DNA of 64,000 nucleotides from Xestospongia bergquistia (lineage: Eukaryota; Porifera; Demospongiae; Haplosclerida; Petrosiidae), in NCBI GenBank assembly GCA_963965975.1, contig OZ014412.1, positions 12,228,849-12,292,848 of the forward strand, in the 5' to 3' direction. The notes below the pieces were generated by a model, which saw only the letters and a program-made list of their open reading frames with translations, had not been told where the DNA came from and ran no database searches. How positions within the stretch are numbered: the stretch's first letter is position 1; every line of letters begins with the position of its first letter. This document shows positions 12,701 through 25,176 of this stretch, in pieces. A program made the translations under genes and the position numbers.

Positions 12701-15394
12701 AATGGCAATGATCACTACACAAAAGCCTGTTGAATAAATAGAGGTACAGTTTTTTTTCAATTAACAGAAAATCATCACACTATAAAAATATGCAGGTTAT
12801 AATGACAGCTATACCACAGGTATGGCAATGGACAATAGTTTAACCATAATGGACATGACATATACAGTTTTGCCTTGCTAGTAGCAGTTCTGTTTGTTAA
12901 TTTATGCCACTTGCAATTACTACAGTAAGTTGCTCACAGATCAAACAATGAAAACAGACATGTGCTAGCAAATGATTCAAAAATATGATATTTGTGAGGA
13001 TACAAAGACTTTCAGAACAGGTAAGAATTAAAATTGCCATAACTTCAAAACAAAACATTTTCACAAAAATTCCATGTTGAATTTGTATATAATTGTAATT
13101 TGTACACAGTATTTTTGGGAGTGATCAACTCTTTCTTATTGCCTGTACTTTTGGAACAGACAGACCAACCAAGTACTGTAACACTTAAATAAGGAGGTTG
13201 AATATAGAAAAGACCCTGCTCATGGCAAATTAATTAACTATTTCTGCTTCACAAGCATAACTTCACTACAACATTTGTTAGTGCTATAGAACAGTAGTTT
13301 CACATGTTTGAATCAATATTTATGATGTGTAGAAGGATGTCATATGAACATCTCTTACATCTGAAAACTAAAAATGGTTACTTCTGGTGAGACTAGTCCT
13401 CCCAAGAAGAAGCATGTAAGATATGGAGTTAGCTATCAAATGGAGCTAATTTTTCCACTGAGGCTGACCAAAAGGATTTTCTTTGACAACTAGAATGAGT
13501 AAAGTTAGCAATATCGTTAAAAAAAGTCATGATTGTTCGATAGTTGCAAGTTCCTTGGTATTACTGTTCATGTCTGGATATTTATATCTACAAGATCCTT
13601 TTTAAAAGGGTTCTCTTGATACTCTACTTTAATCCAAATGTCTTTTTAAAAATTTAATGATATATTTGTGTGATATGCTGACCTTCCATGCTTTTTTTCA
13701 TTGGTAATGAAAGATGGTGTTAAATAGTACATAGCAGAACTATGTTCATGAAAAAAAGTGTCATCATGGTGGAAAACACAATCCTCCAACCACAGCACTG
13801 CAAGGCTATTTTCCTTTTGAATATGCCCACCATCTTATACACAGGGCACACCCCTTAAATACTCAGTCAAGCAGAAGTGTTCGCTGATGCATATATACTG
13901 TTTGTACTCAACTGTCTCACTTAAGTGGAAGGTAAGGGTTAATAACCACTCTTGATTCTCTATTATGATAATAGAAAACTACATTTGTCCACATACCCCT
14001 TTTAGGCTATTTCCATCACAAAGATTTATAGGCAAAGTGTCACATAATCACTAGCTCTAATTATAATGTCTAGTTGGCAAGAGCAGTCACATATTCCTGT
14101 TGCATGTATGATACCAACAAGCAGCCTCACGCATGGTTTACATAATTGAAATATACAAAAGCTGTCAATACCTGAACTAAACAATAAAAATAGAACTTAT
14201 GAATCACTCTTCACTCTCTAATAAGCATTCTTATCAGTACCTTCCACACATTCTAACAACTATACTACGCAGCTCCCTTCTATCTATAATTACACCGTGG
14301 CAACAAACTGTCATTTCAGTAAGAACAAACCATTAATAAACATCAGAAAGCTGCTCATTTTTGCCACTCATATTAAAAATGATAACAACCACAACATGTA
14401 GGTCACTCAAATCAATTTTATCACAATTTTAATATCAACAATGCCACCAGAGAAGACAATTGGCTGCAATCAGAAAACTAAAGAGTGCTATTAAACCATT
14501 TTTACCTGCTCCTAGTCTACCATTGTATCATAACAACTTTTTGACTCAACAAAAGTGCTTGTCTACGATTTGTATAAAATATAGTGCAAGCAGATTTTTC
14601 TCTGCTTTATATAGGAACAAGGTGGGAGAGAGGTCTGGAGACTCTTGATATGATTCCATGGGCCAAAGGAAGGTAATCAATGAACATCTCACATGACATA
14701 TATGCCCCACCTCTATCCCATGCCAACAATAAACTTAGCAAAGGATTACAAACTGTACTGGCAAGAACATAACTAAAACATTGGATGAAGCACCAACTAG
14801 TGCGCTATACAGTTATTTACTTAAACATGAGACCTAGTGGATCATAAGAACCATTCACTTGGCTTATGCACTTGGAAAGATGTTAAAAGTATAGACAAAT
14901 CTGCAAGGATTGGAAAGTTAACAGAATGACAAGATTAGTCCAACTGCTGCAGCAATACACTATGGGTTGAATTGAATATTAAACGCAAGCTAGTGGCAAT
15001 GTAGTAGTTTCATACCCAAACATTTGGAAACAGGGTTAACATTAGTAGTAAGAGTAGTGAGCGGAACAATGATGGTAGAGGATTACCTCTTTTTGCACAT
15101 GCTTTTGGTTAGGTAATTAACACCTCAATCGTTTGACTACTTACACCTCATTGGTTCTATTGACATTCCTGTAGAGTCCATGTGATTGTATCAAGAGTCT
15201 CCAGACCTGTTCTACTACCCTGTCCCACTCTAAAGGTCTGTTTGCCATACTATCATATGTATATGTAGCAAGAGTGGGAATTTTGAGATTATTACCATTT
15301 TATCATAATGTTCCCTTCGCCTCTCTGCTCGTCTCTGAAAGTCTACCATGACTTCACGTATCTTCTTCTCCTGTTTCCTTGCTTCGTGCCACAT
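6773..15394 (-). CDS. CLASRP: CLASRP-like SR-family splicing protein
   Basis: Nuclear RS-domain protein related to CLK4-associating SR-rich protein (SWAP2/SFRS16), which is linked to alternative splicing through CLK kinases. The first exon (15296-15394) starts MWHEARKQEKKIREVMVDF, matching the conserved N-terminus of the family. Later exons encode, in order: LKIVGRKCQLHLD (about 12,240-12,320), IPWQGDPDNLIS, RYDVRMHMDIIPDYSKLP, YNYERYRSV (the DRY/EERY-type SWAP region), IEVDEMFSDV, LAKSKAAIAYNYGQGP, an acidic stretch, YGVTQGYFSRTLRAEKN, ARRERRLYKDL, FITEFGSDNPPSSSS, and an RS domain at about 7,250-7,470. Then follow KLTPQERLKRKMQ and the C-terminal SHSRSPSPFNYRY before the stop at 6773-6775. 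All are in the order of the vertebrate protein. Intron 1 is far larger (about 3 kb) than the rest. The 3' end faces glucuronyltransferase A, with 33 bp between stop codons. Confidence 0.92.
11552..11578. repeat. (AT)n microsatellite
   Basis: A short run of pure AT dinucleotides in an intron of the CLASRP-like gene. It is seen directly and no function is suggested. Confidence 0.95.
14615..15235. repeat. Inverted repeat pair inside CLASRP intron 1
   Basis: A stretch at about 14,620-14,665, containing GGTCTGGAGACTCTTGAT, recurs in reverse complement at about 15,185-15,230, some 550 bp away. Similarity covers about 45 bases with substitutions and starts from a GTGGGA-like block. The pair could be the ends of a non-autonomous DNA element or two opposed copies of a dispersed short repeat. 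Nothing in the roughly 3-kb intron looks coding. Confidence 0.55.
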
Positions 15395-15603
15395 GATGTC
15401 GCTCCTCTCTTGAAGTTGGGTTTTAATTGGAGTAATAGCTCGCCACCTACACCCTTTGCAATCAGTTGATTAAGTCTCGCCCACTTAGGATTTTAAAAAT
15501 TATTTTATTTAACACAGTTTCTTAGAATATTATTCCAATGAAGTGATCATTGGCATAAAAATAACGTTAAAAAATTTCAGTTAACATTCAAAAGTAATAG
15601 CTA

Positions 15604-17311
15604 TTATCTTTTTACTTCTAATGTGGTAGGATTCTTCTTTTCATACCGTAGGTTTGGTTTCATTGTTTGAGTGTGCCACACATAGATCTATGTTTAATGA
15701 TACAATTATGAGAGTACACAAAGCATACACTTTTCTGATACATAACTAAATAGCGATGGAATCTGACCAAAATATTCACTACAATATTAGGTTGACATGA
15801 AAATAAAGTGTTATTATCCCCATTGACATGTACTAATAAGCCTCTAGACATAATTAAACAATTGCTGATATATGCTCCATCCACTAAAGCCATCGTTTTG
15901 AAAATAGTACCCAGCTATAAAAAGTTAAGTGGAAATGGGCATGATTAAACTATGACAATTGTAGGTGGATAATTGGATGTTCCAACTTGTTTCCATTAAT
16001 AACTATGTATAGCTATGACAACAATAATACATAAAGAATTATAAGATACCACACAGCAGAAAATGGACTGCTTGGCTTTCAAAGTGTGGCAGGCAGCAAC
16101 AAAAGTACACATACATGTATATTGTTGACTTACCTCAGTACATCCATTTGCCTTTGGTTCTAGTTCTTCTATAGTAGTGATTGTTGATAAAAAACGCGTC
16201 TCTAAATGACCTAATTCTCCTCTTGGATCAAGACGAACTTCAGGATTACTTAAAATGACATCCAAATTAAATGCAAAAGCTATATATTATGTATAAAGAA
16301 TAAAGGCAATTATATTAAATGAATTTATACCTGCCATATCAAGTGGAAACTTTCTATATGAAGACCATGAGACATGCCAGTTGATAACCTTTCCATTAGC
16401 ACAAATAGGTCCCTCAGCCAATAAACCACCAACCAATCCAACTGGCCAAACAGACACTTTTTTTGTATACCTCATCTAGTAGAATAAAACATCATTGAAA
16501 TATGACTCATTTGAAGAGGTTCTCTAATGAATAGTCAGTCTGTAGATCTGTTTACATAGGCGATACAGGTTAAATAGGTATTTAAATAAATGCTATTTCA
16601 TTTTTAATAATATCTCTTACTAACTTCTTCAAATAATCTGACATCATATGTATTATCATCATCACCAAAGTAAACTACCCCACACATTTCTCCAAGTTTA
16701 TAAGTTTCTCTCAACCAGTCTAAGCCAATATTCCTTTGTTCTGCACCACGGTTTTTTACTGGATCTTTACTATGTCGTTTAGGTTGTACTTTCAATGATG
16801 ACTTCCGATTTAACAGGGTAAAAGTCACACCACATCGAGCTAACAATCTAGCAACTAATGGTGTCTTTTCATCAGCATCTTCAATCACGATCCAATGAAG
16901 ATTTTTCACAAGAAGAAATGTTTGGCAAAGTCTTGTCAATTCTGCCTTTTGAGTATGACGTTTATAGGTAGGTGTAATGACAAAGATAGTGGGTAGACCA
17001 GTGTAGTTAGAAGACAAGTATGGATCATCATCTATTGTAATATGTCCAGGTGAATTGATAGATAGCTTGGTAGTCTCGTTGTACCCTACATATTGTAAAT
17101 ACTAATATAAAATCCTTCATTTGACAAGCTTACCCCAGACACGCCCACAAACAGGGCAAGCAGAACAGTTTTTCGAGATAGCACAAAAGCCACATCGTAG
17201 ACTACTACTTCCATGAAGCCATGTTCCCACAAAGACTATGATCACAATGAACAATACGAAGGAAACATAAAAATAATTCTTAACAGTCCACATTATTAGA
17301 TCATGAAACAC
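15604..17311 (-). CDS. Glucuronyltransferase B (GT43 family), divergent donor-site motif
   Basis: Type II membrane glycosyltransferase, tandem neighbour of copy C. Exons 17134-17311, 16625-17085, 16331-16475, 16134-16279 and 15604-15687 close in phase to 337 residues. Exon 1 has a hydrophobic anchor (about residues 14-30) and then a cysteine-rich stem (CGFCAISKNCSACPVCGR) not seen in A or C. Catalytic region: [37 protein letters not shown], and HLETRFLS with the catalytic glutamate. The family motif VWHTRTEKP reads VWHTQTMKP here, replacing the arginine that contacts the UDP-sugar. Intron 1 is only 48 bp. Exon 2 ends at a GTTAGT donor, which restores the conserved LFEEMR junction. It could be an active enzyme with changed donor handling, or one losing function. 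The frame is otherwise intact. Confidence 0.9.
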
Positions 17312-17455
17312 CCTACACGTGGCACATTGAATTAATAAATCAAAAATTAAATATTAATTGTATTAAAAAAATTACAGATGTAAATCAACATTGATAAGAG
17401 ATAGAGACAGAGAGTCCGAAAGAAATACAGACAGACAGAGAAATAGGAGAAGACC

Positions 17456-20172
17456 TCATACTTCTATGTGAGGATTTGATGGATGTCCCATTTTAATAAG
17501 TTGATTTTCATAAAACATAGATGGTTTCTCTGTACGTGTGTGCCATACCAAGACCTAGAATAAATGAACAATTATGACATCAACATACCTGTAGCTTGAT
17601 TTTACCATTTTGCATCCATTAGCTCTTGGTTCCATCTCATCCAATGTTATTAACTTATCTAAGAAGTCATTTTCTACATAACCTGGATGACTAGTAGTAG
17701 GAATGAGAACACCAGATTTTATAAGGAGATCAAGATTAATGGCAAATCCTATTTGATCAAGGAATGAGAATGATTAACTGCACATACATATTAGACTCTA
17801 AGAACTATGTTGTCACTTATGTACTAGCCATTGCTATATTCAAATTGAAATAAGTGATCAGATGATAAAAGTTGTATATTTCATTAAAACTATTGGTTAT
17901 TGGTTCCTTACTTTCATTAAAATAAAGTAGTTAATAATCAAAATTTATACAAGACCTCCCTATGTTAAATCATATGTTAGAGATGTTGGGGAAACTGTAC
18001 TGACTATACATGGTAGACTCAAGTGTTCAGTGGTTTGGGTTTAACATGTCTAAAAAATAGAACAACCTATGGACACTCCTATACTCTCACATGATATAAA
18101 ATGTGAGAAAGGGACTACTTGTATTCTATAAAGAAAACTGAATGTGGTGACATACAACTTGCATATAGAGTAAATCAAGAAGTATAAACAAATGAAGAGT
18201 ATAATTATTGAATACATACAGTAGTCAGTTGTCATCAACATTGACTACATCTCCTACATCTTCCATGTCAGACAAATGCTTATGAGTTTAGATTTGGGTT
18301 AGAGAACAAATTTTTATGCATTTGATTCAATGTAGCTCATTTTGGTGACTTTTGATTGCTGATCGTACATAATTGCATGGCAACTGACCCTGTATTGTAT
18401 GCTCGAGTATTTAGTAGTCTTCATGTAAGGCCTAGGGATACATGTATAGATCTAAATATTAAGCCAGTAATGAGTTGAGCTGGGCTTTCCATACACACAT
18501 TAACAGTAAGCTAAATTAACAACAAATAATTTTAATATTAGTAAATTTGTTTCTCTGTTTCTTGATTTATAATAACTGACAAATAATCAGCATATATTTT
18601 GCTTGAATTTCTAGTAGTCAAGCATTGTATATACAGTAGCTAATGTCCAGAGGTGTACAATATCATCTCCTTAGGTACAAACTGTCAAGAATAAATTTGG
18701 CAAAACAGTAACAGACTGGCAGGTGAAAGTCTAAATTAATCATCTAATAATCAAACAATAATTAGTATTTATACTTCACAATATTAGTTACAAATACAGA
18801 TAACGTTGACTTACCAAAAGAGGATATTACAGTAATTCTTTTTAATTACCTGCAAAATCAATCTGAAAAGTTCTATCTTTTGCCCAATAAGCATACCACC
18901 TTTTAACTTTATTACCAGAGCAAACAGGGCCTTCAAACTTCAATCCACCAGCAATTCCAACAGGCCATACTGAAACTTTATTGGTAGAACGCATCTAAAG
19001 AAGATTAAAAAAAATTTTAGTGGTTATATAAATATGATATTATAATAATAGGCATACACTTTGACATTTCCAGATCACTAACTCACTTCATCAAATAACC
19101 TTAAATCATAAGTATTATCATCATCAGCAAAGTAGACAACACCTCTGACATCACCCAGCTTGTAATGATTACGAAGCCAATCTAGTGCAATATTACGTTG
19201 TTCAATTCCTCTAGGTTTTCTAACAATATAAACTTTATTGCTGGACTTGTCTTTTTTTGTTGTTGGCATCAGATTGACTGAAGTTTTAATAAATAAGTGT
19301 GTGCTATTAACTGGACATCTTGATAATAACTTCATCACTAGTGGTGTTTTCTTGTCCGAATCCTCAACAACAATCCATCTTAAGTTGCTGACATGCATTA
19401 GTGTTTGACAGAGCCTAGTTAAGTCTGCCTTTTGTGTCCATCGTTTGTATGTAGGTGTGATGAGAAACAAGATTGGGTGATTGTCAATTAAATTGGAGTC
19501 ATGTTTTTTGGAGCGATTTTTAAGCTTTATTTCTAGCTCTTCAACTCTTTTTGTATACCAAGACAAATCTAACTGTAATTCCATTGCTTGAGTTTGGCAT
19601 TTTTTCAAATCTGGGAAGAGGGAACCATAGAGATTGTATATTATATATACTTCAATAAGATAGATAACTTTTATTGTGGTCAAAATAAAAGGATGAGTAA
19701 TTATTGCTAACCTTACAATTACATTACCTATGTCATTCTGATCAGAACTTATAGCCATGAAATAACCAAGAAAATTTTAAAAACGTCTAATGTGACAACT
19801 AATACTATTATTTCATTGTCATATGAATGAACTATGTTGCAACAGGCATCCTAGTGGCAAAGAATGTCTACTTTAATTATCAAACCATTTCTGTACCTTT
19901 TGAAATAAGGTACTTTTCTATCAGCATTCCACTGATAAAAACACAAAGGTGAACCACAAACACTAATCAAGTTAAAACATTACTTCATCTGATATACCTG
20001 ATATTTTTTTCTTTAATTCATCCATGTCATCTTTATGATAATAAAGAATATATTCAGCTTGAACTGTCTTGGCATTTAAAGAGCATCTAAGTAGTAGCAA
20101 CATGAGAATTAGGACCAGTAGGAGAACGGACGTTATCACAATTCCTTTGTACTTCGATAGTACACGAGCCAT
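17456..20172 (-). CDS. Glucuronyltransferase C (GT43 family)
   Basis: Third GlcAT-family copy. Exons 19998-20172, 19087-19610, 18850-18994, 17606-17748 and 17456-17554 close in phase to 361 residues. An in-frame ATG two codons upstream (20178) is also possible. The N-terminus has a strong signal anchor rich in Leu, Ile and Val after [10 protein letters not shown], then a coiled-coil-like stem ([18 protein letters not shown]). Catalytic motifs are complete: [52 protein letters not shown] with the catalytic glutamate, and [11 protein letters not shown]. It shares the E|MR intron and the following exon length (145 bp) with copy B, so B and C look like the more recent duplicates. The start codon lies 222 bp from Fringe, head-to-head. 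Confidence 0.92.
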
Positions 20173-20394
20173 CCACACACAAAAAACAGTGGCTCAAAGG
20201 TCGATCATCAGCTGAAGTGATGTAATAAAACCACGCCCTTTATAATTTACTTTCATAGTTTTATTGGTTTTAATAACTTTCATAGAGATCAAGGACACCT
20301 TGTTTGCCTCTAACTGTAAGGAGGTTGTTGTTATAACCTGTTTTTAGTGTGGATGCCTTTGAACTTTGAGTGGAGCTAACGCGAGACCACAACT
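20173..20394. promoter_or_regulatory. Divergent promoter region between glucuronyltransferase C and Fringe
   Basis: A 222-bp interval between two start codons on opposite strands. Both flanking genes encode Golgi glycosyltransferases, so shared control is plausible but inferred. I see no strong TATA box or named element. Confidence 0.45.
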
Positions 20395-23300
20395 ATGCCA
20401 AGACGTTATTGTAGATACTTTCTCTTTGCTATTATATTAGTCCAAGCTGTTGTGATCGTCTGGTTAGTCTCTGACATTATAGAAACATCCTCGTTGACTC
20501 AAAACAGAAAGCAGTACATTTTAGGTCAGCCACACCCACTCACTATTAGGGAATTACAAGTTAAAGAACTGGATGAAACAATTAGTACAGAAATCTACAA
20601 TAGTACACAAGCCACAGGTAAAGGATTACAAAAGGAGCCACTCTTAGAGAAGTCCAATCTTCCAGCTCGAACATTAACTGACAATGAGAAAGCAGGCAAT
20701 AACATTATGATCACTATCAGAACTACTAAGAAATTTCATCAAAAGAGGCTACCAATGTTATATGATACTTGGTTAACTGTAGTAAATGGTAGTAATGTGT
20801 TTTTAGTGACTGATGGAGAAGATGATGAATATCAGAAAAAGAGTAAGAAGTTTGGTAAGTATTCTTTATAAAAATTATTAGCATGTAGTTCCTGCTCAAC
20901 TGACTTAATTACGTTATCTGCATATGCACCTATTAATTTACTTAAAGTTTTTTGGAAGCTCCTTCATTCCTTTCATATACAAATGTTCTGATGTCCATTT
21001 GTAATTGACTTGCACTCCATATGGAGAAGTAACTACATTGCATCAGAATTGAAGTATACGTTAATAATGTTCAGTTACATAGTTGCACCTCCATTTAGTG
21101 ACAATTCTCTAAAGACTATACACTGTAATGTGAGCTTATTTGACCCATGAAGTTGTGCTATGAATATAAAGATAATAAAACTTGATATGGGAAATTTAGA
21201 CTACTACAAGTGTTAATGTTATTTACATAAAGAAGCCAAGTATTTTACTACACACAGGATATATATAATTACTATCTTAAAATTGTGTCTATAGTCAGTG
21301 TATAATGTTGTAAATCATTCATTTAGGAATCAACTATGTTATCATTTCATGTGGTAAAAATTATGGCAGGTATGATATATGTTGTTAGTAACTTTCACTA
21401 TTCATTTCCACATAAGATGGAGTTTGTGTTGCAAGTCAGGAGAGGAAATGGCACTGATGCATAGACCAGAGAACAAAAATTATGAGTAAGTTTGTAATAA
21501 GTAGCAAGTAAGATTCATATTGGTGAATTGAATTAGATGTTCTAACTAGGAATACATGAACACACAGGGTCTATCTTGCAAAGAAGACTAGATTATACTA
21601 TTGATATTTGATAAGTGCTTTTAGTTTGTCTGTCCTGACCCAGAAAATGTAAGCATTAGCATTGGTAGATTAATTTCTTTGTACATAGTCCAACTTAGTC
21701 TTTGATCTATTTACTTTCACACTGCTCTAGACATTTTGAAAGCAACCATTTGCACCTTCATTTATGTTACATTTTACTACTTAGTGCCTTCATGTAGTGA
21801 TAAACATCCAGTAATGTACAAGATCAAATATATATTATTAATTACCTTGTTATTAACCTTTGCCACTGACTTCGTTGGTGAGGTTTATAATGCTTTGTCA
21901 GTATGTATGTTCCAAAAGCATAGGCAATACAGCAGACTTTGTTGCTTCCAAAAATCACTGTATATATAATATGCAATTTTCTACATTTCAACTTAGGAAT
22001 TTCCTAAAATGCTTCGTTTTAGGTTATGGCAATTTCACTTACATCATTCTCCTAAGGTCTTTGTGTCCATGCCTATTTAACAAATATTTAACCCTTGCCA
22101 CTCATTGCGTGAACAACAGTTACAGTGTGTGTGTGTGTGTGTGTGTGTGTTAGCTGGCAATGCACTTCGAACTACTCTAACTCAGCAACAACAGTGTCTA
22201 CAGTTATAAAACTTGACAAAGAAATGGTAAAAGTTAAGTAATAGAAATTCATTCTATAGAAAAGGCTGTCAACAGAAGACAAGCTTAAAAAGTTGGAAAA
22301 CACTTTCAAAAACAGCATTACCATACTCCAATATTCTTTAAAAATCTGGCAATTAGCATAATATACCTATGTAGTAGTTATAGCTTCTAGTAGTATACCT
22401 GTATACCTATACACTGTTATAGTTTACTCTAAGCTAACTGTATATAAGAAGCAATAAAATCTAGTCATTGGATGGCCCTTAGCCAAGTATACTTTGTTTG
22501 CATGGAGAATGACTAGTTGAATCTCAATTGTGATAATATTAGAACCTAACTTGATGTGGTGTCATAGTTTTAATTTTTTTATGAATCATACTTAAGCTTT
22601 TAATGGTTAATAAATTCAATGACTACCCATAGCACCCAGTTAGTTTTATCATATGCTTAATTAATTAAGGAAATTGTGGTATTTAATTGGGTCATTTGAC
22701 AAAGAGTTCAATTACTATTATCATTATGTTACTTTAGAATTTGTAATTAATTATGCAATAATTAATTGCATTTCAATTGCCATTGAAATATCCCTGGTCT
22801 AAAACAATCTGTAGGCCTGCATATCAGGTAGTAATTATCATTTGTGTTTATTTCACGGCACTGACAGGACTGCAAAGTAAATATATGATCAACTAATGTC
22901 ACTCTTTCATTTCACTGGTTTAATGACTACCCATTAAAATATCAAAACAAGTTTCTAAAATTAGAGAGAAGATTTCATTCTTGGTCTTAGAATGTGCATC
23001 ATGTATGCTAGAATTCAATCATTTGTCAACACGTTGGAATACAGTTCAATTTTATTTAACCGATCTGATATTCCTTTCAGTTGGTTTTGTCATTTGGATG
23101 ATGATATTTACATCATCATGAAGAATCTAATTGGTCTCTTATCAAAGATGAATCCTAAAATTGAACCTAGATATGTTGGGAGAGCTGGAACACCATGGAA
23201 AAAGCCTCGTTCAGTAAGTTCAGGATTATGCAAACAAAGGAATATTTTAGTATACTGGAGTGCACTAAAAAGAATAGCCATTATAGTTATTTTCATTAAA

Positions 23301-24859
23301 TCAGGAGCTCATAATTACAAAAACAGAAAGGGAGAGCATGACACTCCCACACAAATAATGAAAATGTCTACTTTTCCTTCACTATAGTATGACTGCATTG
23401 ACGTTCGACCTCATTAAAAAACGTGTGATATACACAAAATAGCCACTTTGACATGCACAATACATTGGTAAAGTCGCATGTAATTATCTCATAAAACAAC
23501 AAAGTTATTTATGTTGCTTCGAGTGCTAAGTCAACACAAATATATTATCCTTAAGTTACTATTTGTAGACATGCACACAGTTACAGATTGGATTTCACTT
23601 TTAGATACGTTGCTACAGACATAAGATAGTTTCTCTTAGCTCTGTTATTGCTTTTGGAAGAGTCTCATATACATTATTGGCTAAAGAAGCCTATTTTAGG
23701 TACTTTACTTATGCTTCAGTTACCATAGCCTGCTTCATGGTGTAGAATGGAGAATTTATTTGAAGTTTTTAAGGCTGCAGTGAAGCAAACCTGCACAATG
23801 AGCTATAAATGAGCTATAAATCTGTCAGCATTCACTACACAGTGGGTCTTCTTGGCAATCCAAGGTCAAGCGTGTGTCTAAAATAAGCTTCATGCTCTTC
23901 TGTCTTCCAAATTTGTAATTACTGACTCCTAATTAATTTAATAATGCATATGTGTGATGTATTTTCTTCAAATCTCATAGTTACACAAGAATCAAACATT
24001 AATAAAGGTAACTCCTTACCAACTAATTGATTTTCAAGAATCATTCTCATAGGATACAACACGAAAGTTTCATTTTGCAGTGGGTGGTATGTACTGTTTA
24101 TCCAGACCTATGTTGGAGAAAGTCAAGCCTTGGCTAGGGTGAGAATAAAACATAACGCTTTAGTGATATGTACAATGTTACAATTGTTGTAGTGACCATT
24201 TTGTACTACTAAAGAATGTAACTTTTGTAAGCCTTTTCAGATAATATGGGTACTTGAATAGATTTAAAATTAGGTGTTAAAATACTTACTTTAGGAGTAT
24301 CAAGAAAGAATGTAGATGTTTGGATTTGGTAATTTGGACTCTTTAAATAAATTGAAAAATAGAATTAAAACTTGACCACTGTATACAATATTTCAAATAG
24401 AATACTTCATTATTTTGTATAGTATGATATTGTTGCAATGCTTAAATCAAAATGATGTTACAATTTAATGACTTAATGTTGACAAATTTAACTACAGATT
24501 TGATTTAATTCATTAAAGTTACTAAAGTGAAGGCAGTCATGTTAACTCTACCTTCTATTGACTACAGAAATGGTCAAGTAATGGGAGATACTTGCAACAA
24601 GCTATTAGAACCAGAAGATGTGACTGTAGGGACAACTATAGGTGAGAGCCATTGCTACTGATAATCAAGGTAACTTTAACCTTATATAATGGCAGAATTT
24701 TTGGCCAATGAATCATTGTCACGTACACGACTGTTTCATCCTCATGGGCTCATTTTATCCAAATATGTTAACCCAAGAACTTTAAAACAACAAGTCAGTC
24801 AAATGGTCCTTGAGTTAAGAGTTCACCTCTCTCCCTTTCCTTCTCTCTCTCCTCCATAC

Positions 24860-24890
<31 letters not shown>

Positions 24891-25176
24891 CATATATACC
24901 TACATACATATGTATGTATGTATGTATATATATGTATTATATTATATATATTTATATGCAATAGATTGGTTTTGCTTATGGCTGTGGTCAATTATGTGGC
25001 TACAAAGGATATGAAAATAATGCAGTCAAGGTGCCCCATGCAAAATTCACTTTCCACGATGACCCATCTAGGTAGGCATTTACAAGATATGGCAAGTTTC
25101 ATTGTTATTACATTTTTTATACAGGTTTAAATCTATTCACTGCCACATTTTTCCACATGCTCCTTTATGTCAATAA
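20395..25176 (+). CDS. FNG: Fringe-like O-fucosylpeptide beta-1,3-N-acetylglucosaminyltransferase
   Basis: Golgi enzyme that extends O-fucose on Notch EGF repeats. Nine exons (20395-20854, 21327-21369, 21417-21485, 23081-23213, 24053-24138, 24568-24641, 24696-24793, 24965-25071, 25125-25176) close in phase to 373 residues, near vertebrate Fringe length (human LFNG 379). There is an N-terminal signal anchor (about residues 7-25), then MITIRTTKKFHQKRL and FLVTDGEDDEY, which match the start of the Fringe domain. WFCHLDDDIY carries the metal-binding DDD motif. FHFAVGGMYCLSR corresponds to the GGAGFCIS acceptor region. MGDTCNKLLEPEDVTVGTTI matches the DDCTIG region. The end SRFKSIHCHIFP matches the family C-terminus. 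Expected cysteines are present. An AATAAA signal follows closely downstream. Confidence 0.93.
22125..22150. repeat. (GT)n microsatellite
   Basis: Pure GT repeat within Fringe intron 3. Confidence 0.95.
24856..24960. repeat. ATAC/TA/GTAT compound microsatellite
   Basis: ATAC units, then TA units, then their reverse complement GTAT units, within Fringe intron 7. Opposed ATAC and GTAT runs around a TA core could fold into a long hairpin. This is simple sequence, not a gene, although open frames run through it. Confidence 0.9.

Noticed and set aside
14460-14648. 62-residue plus-strand open frame in CLASRP intron 1
   Set aside because: No motif or splice context; it overlaps the inverted repeat arm.
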